64,000 bases of DNA from Neobacillus sp. PS3-12 (GTDB lineage: Bacteria; Bacillota; Bacilli; Bacillales; Cytobacillaceae): NCBI RefSeq assembly GCF_030915385.1, contig NZ_CP133268.1, forward strand, positions 3,818,001-3,882,000. The letters run 5' to 3'. The translations under genes and the position numbers were made by a program. The notes under the pieces are model-generated. The model did not search any database, was not told where the DNA came from, and worked only from the letters and a program-made list of their open reading frames with translations. Positions 28,258 to 37,241 of this stretch are shown piece after piece (positions within the stretch are counted from its first letter, which is position 1; the number at the start of each line of letters is the position of its first letter).

Positions 28258-28296
28258 CAACCGAATAAGAAAGAGCTGACTCTTCTTATTCGGTTG
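28258..28296. terminator. long inverted repeat after the beta-helix gene
   Basis: CAACCGAATAAGAAAGAG and CTCTTCTTATTCGGTTG pair over 17 bp with one bulged base and a 4-nt loop. It lies just past the stop of the minus-strand beta-helix gene, so it probably stabilises or ends that transcript. No T-run follows on either strand, so it is not a standard Rho-independent terminator. Confidence 0.5.
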
Positions 28297-28330
28297 AGTG
28301 TCCCATTATTTAAATAATTTATAGTTTCCT

Positions 28331-30998
28331 TTAATTTAATGTTCCAAAACGTTTAAACATTCCACCAGTTGGTCCTAAAAGTTTCCATACAATCACATAT
28401 CTTTGCGTCCAGACTACTGTACCATCAGATACAGTAGCTCCGCCCCATGTGGGTTCGCTGTTACCAGCTATACCTGCTTTAGTACATTCATAGTAATAGG
28501 TCCCATTTGATGAAGTAGGTAGTATGATATCACCTACAGCATAAGCTTTTGAAGACCAGCCTATCATGCCTGCATTGTCAGAAACTGTTGAATAAATAGG
28601 TACTGTTGGAAAATTAGGCGATATTTTTGAGGATTTCCCGCCAAGACGATTAGTACAATAGTATACATACCCATTCACAGTGATGCGATTATATAGACTA
28701 TAGTTGGTATAAGGAGTCCAGTTACTATAACTATTTATAAAACCTTCCTTTGTACAAATCCACCCTATATACCCATCTGTATTCATATTAAGATTTTTAA
28801 GCTGCTTACCTAACTTATAAAACCCAGATGTTGGGGCAGCAGTTACCCAGTCATAAGGATCGACTGTCCCATTTATCGTATTGTTTGTAAATCCACTCAT
28901 TTGAGTTTGATCAACTACGTAGGTAAGATTTCCTTCTATAATGTTGTTTTTAAAGATAATTTGGAAGGCATCTGGGGTAATATTAGGAGCATTGATAACT
29001 TTCATGGCTAGATTGGATTTAAATCGATTACCATCCATCAATAACGTTCCCCCAGTAACGTTCCCCCAGTAGCCATCAATAAATCCTTGGGCTGTTGATG
29101 AAGAGTTATTATATTCAAAGATATTGTTTATTAGCTCTACTCTTCCTTGTGTTTGTGCACTGAAGTAGAATGCAGTGCTGGATCTTCCATTAAATGTACA
29201 ACTAAAAAATCTTGATAATTCATTACCACTGTATTCAAACAAATTATATCCATCCCAATTAAATGTACAGTCAATTAATTCCACTCTCTTATTTGGCCAT
29301 AATCGACCTGGGTTATTAAACTTGCATCCTATATATGTTCCTCTTACCAAACCAAGACTGCTGTTTCCATTGGGCTTTCGAGTATTATTAAATAATACAT
29401 TAGAATAGGTCCATCCTTCTGTTGCATTATTATCACCAGTAAAGCAGACATAGGACGAACCTAAATAGCCGTCAAATGAACAATTTGTCATGGTTTGGGG
29501 GAACGTACCAGCATTAAACCCAGCTGGTAGAACGGAATTATAATAATCTAAATCGAAGGTAAAAGAGCAATTCGAGACTGCAACACAATAGGGTTTAGGA
29601 CGATAAACGTTAAGAGATCCATTCGTAAAGATATTGTTATCAACAACAGCAGGGTCTGTTGTTCCACTTCCCAGAGTGCATCCTGATCGATGAAACTGAT
29701 TATTGGAAACTACGCATTCACCATCAATAGTAAGGCTGGCATCCTTGAAGTAATTACCATCTATAAAAAGTTTTTTCACTCCCGGTTTTGCAGCCATACC
29801 GATTCCACGTTCAATCTTGTTATTTTGAATATGGAAATTTTTACCCTTAACCAATATAATATGCAGTGGACAATCATGTAAAAAGTTATCTTCAATCCAT
29901 AAGTTTTGATTAAGGGAAAAGTTATCTTCCACGTCAAGTGAAGCAGCAGGTCCTGTCCCGCTAATATGATGAACATCATTATCTCTAAGCCAGACGAATT
30001 TTGCTCCTTGGAGTGCTAACCCAAGCCTTCGGCAATGGTGAATATGGCACTTCTCTATAAAAATATATTTTGGTATTGTCATACATCTCAATGTTAATCC
30101 GTTACCGCTAGCAGAAGGAATGTTGGCTTGGTGGAGGACAATCTTTGCTTGGGTTGCACCTATAGGAAGGGGGATTTCATCAAAGAATTCTACATTTGTA
30201 ATTGAGGAATTGAAGGAACCATTAGCATTGTAGAAAATAATATCAAAAGGTTCATTGCTGTCTATTTCTGAACCTACAGACTGGTATGTTACGTCACCGT
30301 ATATCCCAAAGGTTTTCCATTGGACGATAGCGGGATTCGTTAAATCTAAAAAAACGTTTGATCGTATTCTAGTTGTATCTGGAACTAAAGCTCCATTTGA
30401 TGGATTAATGGATCCTTGTTCAAAAGTGATGGCGTAGGATTTTGTAGGTGTTGTGGTGGCGAAAACCAATCCTTGGGTAGCAAAAAGTGAGACTCCATCA
30501 CCAGTTAGGTCAAGGAATTCAATATTATCAATTGTAATATATCGGCAATTTACCCCTTCACCATTGGAAGTGTTGACGGTATTAGGAAAAAGGATTCCCA
30601 TTCCCCATTCATGGGTGGAAGCCTGACCGGGGGTAGTATAGTTGTGGTTATACCGGTTCTCCCTGAATAATTCCATTAGTGACTCTGGAGAATACTTGAT
30701 TTTGTTTAAAGCAGATAATTGAGTATCCTGCTAAACCATTATCCCTAATTCTTAATGTTGAACCGCCCAAATCTAATGTCATATTGCTCTTCGGTTGGAT
30801 TGGAATTGTCTCATGAATTAAATAAGTTCCTTTTGGAAGGACAAATTCTGTATATCCTTCATTGGAAGCCCAAGTAAGTGCATTATTAATACCGTTTGAG
30901 TTATTGGTTGCAAGGGTGGCATCTGCGGTATTTGTAACAGTGGTAGAAACACCCCATCTTGATAATTCTAAAACATAGGAACCATAAGTTGCTGTCAA
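28331..30998 (-). pseudogene. right-handed beta-helix (pectate-lyase-like) protein, interrupted by one frameshift
   Basis: Two overlapping frames join into an ~888-aa protein. The N-terminal ~110 aa start at TTG 30998 (SD AAAGAGGTG) and have the layout of tail-spike/pectate lyase 3 proteins: VLPKGTYLIHETIPI, then MTLDLGGSTLRIRDN. At about 30650 the frame breaks. Removing one C from the CCGG restores QGERYNHNYTTPGQ and continues into a long run of beta-helix coils rich in Asn/Gly/Phe (NNKIERG, DGNYFKD, NNIFTNG). The C-terminus carries two W-x-Y-G-V-type modules (SNWTPYTNYSLYN; SSKAYAVGDIILP) that look like carbohydrate-binding repeats. No signal peptide is seen. It is likely a polysaccharide-acting or surface protein; the frameshift may be real or a sequencing error. 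Confidence 0.75.
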
Positions 30999-31461
30999 AA
31001 AAACACCTCTTTTAGTTATTCTTTTAGTTATTGGAGAAAGCTTGTACTAATCATAGTTTATGACTGGCACTTATTAAATGTTCAAATAATAGTAAAATAT
31101 CAGCGGTTTCATTATAGAAAATATAGTAATGCTACTGGCTTCATATTAAGAGAGCCCATTTAAAATGTGTTTTATAAAATAATCTTAGTTTAAAATTCGA
31201 TTCATCAGATAATTGTTTTAGGTTATGAAATGATTTTGTAGTAATTGCTGTTAAATTTAATTTTCTGGTTTGTTGAGTATTGCAAAATAAAAGTACAGAG
31301 CCTTACAAATTAATTATTAACTATTTTTTTAGAATACATGTACCGAGATCAGTATTGAAAAGGTCTAGCAGGGGCAGCAATGAGAAGGAAATAGTGGTAT
31401 TTCAAGCAGGAAAAAATAACCTTTTTATAGAAAATATATTATTAAAGGAGATGAGTGAAGT
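30999..31461. other. intergenic region between divergent genes
   Basis: About 460 bp of AT-rich sequence. It should contain the promoters of the minus-strand beta-helix gene and the plus-strand small gene at 31462. A short direct repeat (TCTTTTAGTTAT, twice) lies next to the beta-helix start. A small open frame in this region lacks an SD and was not accepted as a gene. Confidence 0.45.
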
Positions 31462-31719
31462 ATGACGTTGAGTATTAAAGAAAGAAAATTATTCAGAAGA
31501 AATTTGCTCATTGAAATTTATACCAGATTTTTTGATGATGATGGTAGACCAATTCGTTTATTTCAAAATGAATTAGACATGGAAAAACAATTAGCTTTTC
31601 AATATTTAGAAGAAAAAGGGTTTATCAAAATGGAAAAGCAAGGCGTAACCACATACATTACATTGACAATAAATGGAATTGATACTGTTGAAGGTAATTT
31701 TGCTGAAGCATCCAAATAA
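31462..31719 (+). CDS. small winged-helix-like protein of unknown function
   Basis: An 85-aa protein with SD AAAGGAGATG before ATG 31462. The pattern helix-helix-helix-strand-strand (NLLIEIYTRFFDDDG, then LAFQYLEEKGFIKMEKQG, then TTYITLTINGIDTVEG) looks like a minimal winged helix-turn-helix in which the ThrTyrIle strands form the wing. No sensor or partner domain is present. It is followed immediately by its own terminator. The winged-helix reading is an inference from secondary-structure pattern. Confidence 0.7.
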   Translation: MTLSIKERKLFRRNLLIEIYTRFFDDDGRPIRLFQNELDMEKQLAFQYLEEKGFIKMEKQGVTTYITLTINGIDTVEGNFAEASK

Positions 31720-31740
31720 TTATTTGGTGCTTTTTATTTT
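31708..31740 (+). terminator. intrinsic terminator of the small winged-helix-like gene
   Basis: CCAAATAA pairs perfectly with TTATTTGG, extended by GCA/TGC, and is followed by TTTTTATTTT. The left arm overlaps the last codons of the gene at 31462. Confidence 0.8.
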
Positions 31741-31801
31741 GTAGGGCGTTTGCCAGGAATTGAAAGGTGTCAACGAGAAAAGCTTAAGAAAAGGTAATGT
31801 T

Positions 31802-32050
31802 ATGATTGTTAAAGAAACTGATTTTACATGGATTAGAATTCTTATGGGTCATACTCACGAGAGCACAGACATAAAAAATAAATATAAAAATAGACTAATA
31901 TATTGGTACATTAGAGATCTTGGTAAAAAGTATTATTTTATAAACATCCTCCGGGGTGTTCTTAATTTTGTGTTAATGGAGAATAAATTTACTTATTGTT
32001 TTGTTAAGGCAAGTTTACATAAACATCCTGTTAGATCCCGTTACCTTTAA
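31802..32050 (+). CDS. possible small protein, unknown
   Basis: An 82-aa frame from ATG 31802 with AAAGG upstream. It is rich in Tyr, Lys and aromatic residues and has no recognisable motif. The codon usage is not obviously unlike the neighbours. Evidence for translation is weak; it may be a decayed gene fragment. Confidence 0.25.
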   Translation: MIVKETDFTWIRILMGHTHESTDIKNKYKNRLIYWYIRDLGKKYYFINILRGVLNFVLMENKFTYCFVKASLHKHPVRSRYL

Positions 32051-32147
32051 TCATTAACATACAATCTACCGTCCCCATTTTTGGAATTTGTAATATTTTC
32101 TTTAAGGGTCAAAATAACTTTACAAGTTGAAAAAATAATAATAATAT

Positions 32148-32163
32148 ATTCTTAATAAAGAAC
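32148..32163. promoter_or_regulatory. SinR-type operator upstream of a secreted small protein
   Basis: ATTCTTAATAAAGAAC is a 16-bp palindrome with one mismatch to the perfect site (GTTCTT...AAGAAC). It lies 44 bp before the start of the secreted protein gene at 32208, in the expected promoter zone. Confidence 0.65.
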
Positions 32164-32207
32164 ACTTCTGCACTAATTAACGTACATATCGTAAAAGGAG
32201 GTCATTG

Positions 32208-32594
32208 ATGGATTTGAAAAAGGTAAAAAGTATAATTTTTCTAGCAATACTTTTTGGTTCATTAATTATCCCAACTTCTGCTTTTGCTTCCACCTATACT
32301 GGTCAATCAACATCAACTACTGGTATTTCACAAGTAATATCTGACTTTTTTTCAGTGTTCAATAAAACTACTTCATCTGGATCCGTTCAAAATACCACTA
32401 CTAATAGTTCCAATTTCTCTAGTATGGAGAGCAATGATTTGTTTGATTGCTTTTGGAAATGGCTCTGTAGTGGAAATAATAGCGGTGGGAAAGATGATGA
32501 TGGAAAATGTCAAAAGGAAGATTACAACTGGGGCAATGATAACGGGTGTTTAAGCTCAAGTGATGTTTGGAAAGAATGGTATTGTAAATTTTAG
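32208..32594 (+). CDS. secreted Cys-containing small protein, putative SinR target
   Basis: A 128-aa protein from ATG 32208 (SD AAAGGAGGT; a TTG one codon earlier is less well spaced). It has a clear Sec signal peptide: basic start MDLKKVKS, hydrophobic core IIFLAILFGSLII, and an Ala-x-Ala site near SAFA. The mature part is Ser/Thr/Asn-rich, then has a C-terminal cluster with Cys in FDCFWKWLC, GKCQKED, NGCLSS and WYCKF. That gives five cysteines among aromatic residues, which suggests disulphides or modification. I do not recognise the family. The SinR-type palindrome upstream suggests a matrix or biofilm-surface role. Confidence 0.75.
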   Translation: MDLKKVKSIIFLAILFGSLIIPTSAFASTYTGQSTSTTGISQVISDFFSVFNKTTSSGSVQNTTTNSSNFSSMESNDLFDCFWKWLCSGNNSGGKDDDGKCQKEDYNWGNDNGCLSSSDVWKEWYCKF

Positions 32595-32683
32595 ATTAAT
32601 ATAAATGTTGATTAAAATATATTTTCAAAGAGTTACAAGTGAACTGCCCCATGTCAAGAGACAGCAGAAATAAAAAAACTACA

Positions 32684-33311
32684 CTAGGCGGCTTTAGCGC
32701 TGTATTCTAAGGGACTAAGGCCGTTTAGTCTTTTTTGTAATTGATTATGATTATAAAAATGTATGTATTCCTCAATATCCTTCTTCAGCTCTTCAAACGT
32801 TCTGTACTTGTTTAGATAATACTTCTCACAATTCAATGATCCCCAAAATCCTTCCATTGGTCCATTATCGATACATCTTCCTACTCTAGACATACTTTGC
32901 ACCATATTAGCTTTCTCAATTTTCCTTTTAAACCCTTGGGAAGGTATTGGAACCCACGGTCACTTGAGAGGATGGGAGTGGCTCCTGGATTAGCTTTCAA
33001 TGCTAAATCTAAGGTATTAAATACCAATGGATTATTATTAGATGTACCTAACAAATAACTGACAATTGACCCATCATGCAAATCCAAAATCGCACTTAAA
33101 TAAGCCTTCTGTGAGGCTCGGTATTTCATCGATTCAAATTCATTGTCATTCGGCGATATTCGTAAATACCATCTACTTTCTCATTTAGGTTCTTTATCTC
33201 CACAAAGCATTTCCTCATTCCACTTTTCATTTTCGGAGGGAGTGCGATGAAGCCACTTATAATTGGAAGAACGTGCGATTCTAGCAAAGGAAAAGAGTTG
33301 GGAAATGACAA
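32684..33311 (-). pseudogene. IS3-family (IS150-like) transposase remnant, multiply frameshifted
   Basis: Three overlapping minus-strand frames together give parts of an IS3-family OrfB integrase. They are a degraded upstream part ending KVDGIYEYRRMT, a central DDE core with AILDLHDGSIVSYLLG and SSDRGFQY, and a C-terminal part with DNGPMEGFWGSLNCEKYY and YIHFYNHNQLQKRLNGLSPL. The catalytic Asp, Asp and Glu are visible, but in different frames. No intact OrfA or terminal inverted repeats were recognised. It lies between two putative SinR-target units and marks past insertion in this accessory region. Confidence 0.85.
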
Positions 33312-33417
33312 ACCCCTACTTCCTTTAACACAGTCAGAATATCTAGTTCGATATAGTATATGTAATTGCCTGAAGAGCCTTGGAGATTCGTGTATTACCT
33401 TATGAAAAAGAGAATTT

Positions 33418-33545
33418 TGTCGAAGGATAGTTCTTTAAAAAGAACTATTTTTAAATTATAATTCTTAATAAAGAATAGGATGATAGGTATAAATTGGCTA
33501 AAATAAAAGTCATTTTTTTCACAAAATTTGTTCTTTATAGTGAAC
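33418..33545 (+). promoter_or_regulatory. composite Spo0A/SinR regulatory region of the RiPP-like operon
   Basis: TGTCGAA (33418-33424) matches the Spo0A box. It is followed by three SinR-type palindromes: GTTCTTTAAAAAGAAC (33430-33445, perfect), ATTCTTAATAAAGAAT (33461-33476) and GTTCTTTATAGTGAAC (33530-33545). The last ends 26 bp before the precursor start. The arrangement and flanking bases (AGAATTTTGTCGAA) recur upstream of the histidine kinase at 39630. Confidence 0.7.
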
Positions 33546-33571
33546 GTTTATTTTGAAAAGGAGGTGATAAG

Positions 33572-33817
33572 GTGATTACGGAAAAAGTGTACAGAAGACC
33601 AGTTGTCTTAAGCCATCAGCCGATCCGGTTTGAAACAGCTCATTGTTGGAATCCTGGATGTGGTACAGATGGAAAACAGAATGGGAATGATGGGAAGAAT
33701 TTTCCGAATGGTAAGAATCCAAATCCAACCCCGGATGGAGCTGGAGCACCTGGAATAGGACAATGCCAAGACCATACAGGAAATGGAAAAGGAAAAGGAA
33801 AAGGAATAACTTTTTAA
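33572..33817 (+). CDS. RiPP-like precursor peptide with lasso-type leader motif
   Basis: An 81-aa peptide from GTG 33572 with a perfect SD (AAAGGAGGTGA). The leader contains Y7, P10, V12 and T22 at the spacing of the lasso-leader RRE signal YxxPxLx3Gx5T; Gln replaces Gly at 16. HCWNPGCG (24-31) follows, then a Gly/Asn/Lys/Pro-rich tail with repeated GKN/PNP and GKGKGKG, ending ITF. Cysteines are at 25, 30 and 65. It has no Sec signal peptide. The following genes encode a kinase, RRE protein, peptidase and exporter, which supports a precursor role. An Asp/Glu at core position 7-9, needed for a normal lasso ring, is not present, so the product class is open. Confidence 0.7.
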   Translation: MITEKVYRRPVVLSHQPIRFETAHCWNPGCGTDGKQNGNDGKNFPNGKNPNPTPDGAGAPGIGQCQDHTGNGKGKGKGITF

Positions 33818-33825
33818 ACAGGAAT

Positions 33826-33859
33826 GGGAAGACCAATGAAACAAAATCATTGACTTCCC
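33826..33859 (+). terminator. hairpin between precursor and biosynthetic genes (attenuator-like)
   Basis: GGGAAG and CTTCCC pair outside CAATGA and TCATTG, with a 7-nt A-rich loop and small internal bulges. It starts just after the precursor stop. There is no T-run, so it is more likely an mRNA-stabilising or partial attenuation hairpin that gives more precursor than enzyme. That is an inference. Confidence 0.5.
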
Positions 33860-33862
33860 TCC

Positions 33863-33881
33863 AATCAATCAATCAATCAAT
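33863..33881 (+). repeat. tetranucleotide tandem repeat AATC, nearly five copies
   Basis: AATC is repeated four times followed by AAT, directly after the hairpin and about 18 bp before the kinase start. It is non-coding, so copy-number change would alter spacing, not frame. Confidence 0.75.
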
Positions 33882-33899
33882 TCATTTTAGGAGTCCATT

Positions 33900-34685
33900 A
33901 TGATAGAAATAATCACTAAAATAGGCGACCATTTGATTCAAATAGATTGTAAGTCAAACGATCTAATAAACTTTTTTCAAAAAAACTTTCTTCCCTATAC
34001 AGGTAAAGCAGAACAGAAACTTAATCTAATCATTAATATTGAAGATGGTTATGGTATTCCTTTCAAGGATTATGAAGTAGAAATCACAAAACAATCAGAC
34101 AAGATTTGCTATCGCAGAGCAGACTATCTAATTGAAGTCGACCGAGAATTTAAATCAGCAACGGTGTCCGTTCATGATGCACTCGCCTTAAAGCACGCCT
34201 TAACCAATTTATACAGTTCCTTCATTGTCTATCACAATTGGGGATTGCTGATTCATTCATCTTGTGTCATTGAAAAAGGCAAAGCCCATATTTTTTCCGG
34301 ACACTCTGGTGCGGGTAAATCAACAGCGGCCAAGATTTCGTATCCAAGAGAACTCCTTTCTGATGAGGCGACATTGGTAAAAATTACTCCAGAAGGGGTC
34401 ACAATCTATAATTCTCCTTTCCGCAGTGAATTGGAAGCAGGACCATTCGATAAGGAAATCGAATTATCGAGCATTCAAATACTTTATCATGCATTACAAA
34501 ACAAAAGAATCAAAATTACAAAATCCGATGCACTTGTTCATTTAATGGATAAAGTGTTTTTCTGGCCCCATAGTCAAGAAGAAACGAAAGAGATTTTAAG
34601 GCTAATAACCATGATGGTGAAACAGGTACCTGTTTATGAGCTCCATTTTCAAAAAAATAATACATTTTGGGAGTTAATATCATGA
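33900..34685 (+). CDS. HPr-kinase-like peptide kinase
   Basis: A 261-aa protein of the HPr kinase/PEP-carboxykinase-like fold. The P-loop GHSGAGKST lies at about 134-142, with LLSDEATLVKI (D155/E156) as the metal/catalytic acidic segment. It lacks the N-terminal domain of true HprK (about 310 aa). Homologues in Bacillales lasso-peptide loci phosphorylate the peptide C-terminus; here it directly follows the precursor and precedes the RRE protein. The precursor ends in Ile-Thr-Phe, so a Thr near the end could be a target. The SD AGGAG is good. The stop overlaps the next start as ATGA. Confidence 0.82.
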   Translation: MIEIITKIGDHLIQIDCKSNDLINFFQKNFLPYTGKAEQKLNLIINIEDGYGIPFKDYEVEITKQSDKICYRRADYLIEVDREFKSATVSVHDALALKHALTNLYSSFIVYHNWGLLIHSSCVIEKGKAHIFSGHSGAGKSTAAKISYPRELLSDEATLVKITPEGVTIYNSPFRSELEAGPFDKEIELSSIQILYHALQNKRIKITKSDALVHLMDKVFFWPHSQEETKEILRLITMMVKQVPVYELHFQKNNTFWELIS

Positions 34686-34957
34686 TGAAACAATATATTC
34701 GAAAAGAAAATGTTGAGGCGACGGAACTGGATGGCGAATGGGTAATCTTTAATACGGAACAATATACGATTACGAAGGTAAACGATGTTGGTGGGCATTG
34801 CTGGTCATTACTTAACGAACCGCAAACAGCCGATACGCTTACCCAATTTTTGGTGGAGAAGTTTTCATCACCTGAAAGTAAGGAACTAATCGAAAAAGAC
34901 ATCGAAGAGTTTTTAGATAGTCTGGTCAATTGCGAGCTGATTCAATATGTTGATTGA
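34682..34957 (+). CDS. PqqD-like RiPP recognition element protein
   Basis: A 91-aa protein of the PqqD/RRE fold: three strands (NVEATELDGEWVIFNTEQYT) followed by helices with DVGGHCWSLLNEP and DTLTQFLVEKF. The family binds leader peptides and presents them to modifying enzymes. ATG 34682 overlaps the kinase stop. A longer in-frame TTG start is possible but is inside the kinase gene. The lasso-type YxxP leader motif in the precursor is its expected ligand. Confidence 0.85.
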   Translation: MMKQYIRKENVEATELDGEWVIFNTEQYTITKVNDVGGHCWSLLNEPQTADTLTQFLVEKFSSPESKELIEKDIEEFLDSLVNCELIQYVD

Positions 34958-35402
34958 TGATTCAACGTTTACTCTGCTCAAGCAATCTATTAAGAATAAT
35001 AAATGGCTTGAGCTGCCGGCATTTGGAAACAGCATGTTTCCGTTCATCAAACAGGGTGATCATTGTCGGTTTGTACCATTAGATTGTTCCTCATTAGCAA
35101 AAGGTGATATCCTTTTATACCTTCGAGAAGAAGGTCAGCTAATCGCCCATCGATTTATTGAGAACCAATGGAAAAATGGACAGAAGATGTTTCTTTTAAA
35201 AGGGGATACCAACCTTGGTTTCGATCAGCCAATTGCAGAAGAACGTATTCTTGGGAAATTAATCGTAGTGCAAAAAAAACGAGTAACGATTACCCCGGAT
35301 CATTTTTTCGCAGCAGCCTGGGGGAAAATGATCCTTTCCTTCCCTATTATTTCAGAAATTCTAAGGAAATATTTAAATAGTAGATTCAACCTACAATATT
35401 AA
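34947..35402 (+). CDS. S26B signal-peptidase-like protease
   Basis: A 151-aa protein of the S24/S26 peptidase fold. AFGNSMFPFIKQGD carries the nucleophile Ser29. LIAHRF carries His68, in place of the Lys of ordinary type I signal peptidases, as in SipW/ER-type S26B enzymes. LLKGDTNLGFD gives Asp88. All three catalytic-type residues are therefore present. It has no obvious N-terminal membrane anchor and only a weakly hydrophobic C-terminus. In this cluster it occupies the place of the transglutaminase-like leader peptidase (B2) of lasso loci and may process the precursor. It overlaps the RRE gene by 11 bp. Confidence 0.78.
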   Translation: MLIDDSTFTLLKQSIKNNKWLELPAFGNSMFPFIKQGDHCRFVPLDCSSLAKGDILLYLREEGQLIAHRFIENQWKNGQKMFLLKGDTNLGFDQPIAEERILGKLIVVQKKRVTITPDHFFAAAWGKMILSFPIISEILRKYLNSRFNLQY

Positions 35403-35420
35403 TATTTTGGAGAGTCAATT

Positions 35421-37223
35421 ATGGAGCAGATTAAATCCCTATTAAAACAATATTTTTCGATGAACGATATACGCAGAACATTTTCAGTCGTTTTGCCATT
35501 TATACTGAGGCACTGGAAATCTTATGTGTTTATTCTCGTTTTATTAGGGGTGGATATCTATTTAACCATTGCTTTTGCTAAGTTCTACGGAGAGATTACC
35601 GATGCGGCTATACATGGCGGCTATCAGAGAATATTATCATTCGTTCCATATTGTGCATTTCTAATTGGAATGAGTATCCTTTCCAATGTTATGTATACTT
35701 TCTTTAATATCATTGCCACCAATGGCGTAAAAATGGATCTCAAAAACCACTTCTTTCACCATGTCCTTCGACTGCCGGCAAAATATACCTCCAATTATCG
35801 TTCTGGGGAATTAATGTCCCATTTTTCCAATGATATACATGGCATTGATGGAGTGATTGGCAGTAGCCTTATAAGTCTCGTTCGATTGCCAATTATCTAC
35901 ATTGTCGTCTTTATTTATTTGGTTCATGTCAATTTGACTCTTTGTCTGATAAGTTTGTTGATTGCACCGATTGCTGCCTTATCTGGGGTCCTATTCGGAT
36001 TGCTCCTAAGAAAAAATGGCCGAAGGATTCATCATTTAATAGGCCAGATTAATAGTCTATTAAATGAGACTTTCCACGGTTTTACCGTGATTCGGTCTTT
36101 TACCCTTGAAAAACAGCAATATCGTAAATATGTCAAACAAAATAAGGAATTACTCGACTTGGAGCTGCAAAATGCCAAACTGCAAAGCTGGTATGGGGCG
36201 GGAGAATCGATTGTCGGTACGATTACTTTTATTCTGAACTTGACCATTGGTGCTCTATTTGTTTCAAAAGGGAATTTATCCGTCGGTGCTTTGTTAACAT
36301 TTCTCAACCTGGTGAATCATTTGTTTTATCCGATCACTGGTATGGCAAATGTCTGGGCCGGATTTCAACGTTCCGTTGCTGCCCTTGAAAGAGTGATGGA
36401 TGTTTTGGAAAAACAGGCTGATCACGAAGAGTTGCCAACTTTTACACCTCCATTACATAACACAGGGGAAATCGTGCTCCAAGATATTCATTTTAGCTAT
36501 ATAGAAGATCAGCCAGTGCTCGAAAACTTTAATTTACAAATTCCTGCCGGAAAGGTAACAGCCTTAGTTGGTCCAAGCGGAGCGGGAAAGAGCACCTTGT
36601 TTAATTTATTACAAGGCTTCTATCGGCCGCAATCAGGACAATTATGGATTGGCGGTAAGCCAATTCAGGAATATTCGGCTTCAGAATTGCGCAGCTCGAT
36701 TGCCCATGTTCCACAGGAGACATTTCTATTCTCGGGAACGGTCCGCGAAAATCTATTGATTGCCCGTCCCAATATAACGGAAAAAGAAATGGTCGAAGCG
36801 GCCATCAGTGCAGAAATTCATGACTTCATCTTGTCACTTCCGAAAGGGTATGATACCGAAATCGGCGAAAACGGGATCAAGTTATCTGGCGGACAAAAAC
36901 AACGTGTGGCGATTGCCCGAGCAATCTTAAAAGATGCCCCGATTCTTTTGCTGGACGAAGCGACCTCTGCTCTGGATGGGGAAACAGAATATTACGTAAA
37001 AGAAGCATTAGATGAATTGATGAGAGGGCGAACGACCATTGTCATTGCTCATCGATTATCGACCATCCAAAACGCTGACTTGATTATGGTGATGGATCAC
37101 GGAAGAATTGTTCAACAGGGTACACATAAGGAATTAATCAAACAAAGAGGATTATATCAGAATCTTAATGCAACCTCTTTTACATCGAAAAAAAATAAGC
37201 ATATGGCGGCAGTTTTAAAATAA
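35421..37223 (+). CDS. ABC exporter (membrane and ATPase domain in one chain)
   Basis: A 600-aa half-transporter. Six membrane helices span residues 20-320. The nucleotide-binding domain has Walker A GPSGAGKST (~384), Q-loop HVPQETFLF, signature LSGGQKQR (~487), Walker B ILLLDEATSALD (~510) and the H-loop IAHRL. There is no N-terminal C39 peptidase domain, so leader removal must be done by another protein. It is placed to export the mature peptide and possibly give immunity. SD GGAGAG precedes ATG 35421. Confidence 0.92.
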   Translation: MEQIKSLLKQYFSMNDIRRTFSVVLPFILRHWKSYVFILVLLGVDIYLTIAFAKFYGEITDAAIHGGYQRILSFVPYCAFLIGMSILSNVMYTFFNIIATNGVKMDLKNHFFHHVLRLPAKYTSNYRSGELMSHFSNDIHGIDGVIGSSLISLVRLPIIYIVVFIYLVHVNLTLCLISLLIAPIAALSGVLFGLLLRKNGRRIHHLIGQINSLLNETFHGFTVIRSFTLEKQQYRKYVKQNKELLDLELQNAKLQSWYGAGESIVGTITFILNLTIGALFVSKGNLSVGALLTFLNLVNHLFYPITGMANVWAGFQRSVAALERVMDVLEKQADHEELPTFTPPLHNTGEIVLQDIHFSYIEDQPVLENFNLQIPAGKVTALVGPSGAGKSTLFNLLQGFYRPQSGQLWIGGKPIQEYSASELRSSIAHVPQETFLFSGTVRENLLIARPNITEKEMVEAAISAEIHDFILSLPKGYDTEIGENGIKLSGGQKQRVAIARAILKDAPILLLDEATSALDGETEYYVKEALDELMRGRTTIVIAHRLSTIQNADLIMVMDHGRIVQQGTHKELIKQRGLYQNLNATSFTSKKNKHMAAVLK

Positions 37224-37241
37224 AGAAGGAGAAGTGGAAAA

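Noticed and set aside
31280..31465. 61-aa open frame before the winged-helix-like gene
   Set aside because: No ribosome binding site, no motif, and it overlaps the SD region of the following gene.
33563..33817. Ordinary lasso peptide precursor
   Set aside because: Leader motif fits, but there is no Asp/Glu at core position 7-9 and no cyclase or B2 protease in the window, so the class was left open.
33576..33872. Long antisense frames over the precursor peptide gene
   Set aside because: They arise from the Gly/Lys-rich repeat composition of the precursor; no RBS and no motif.
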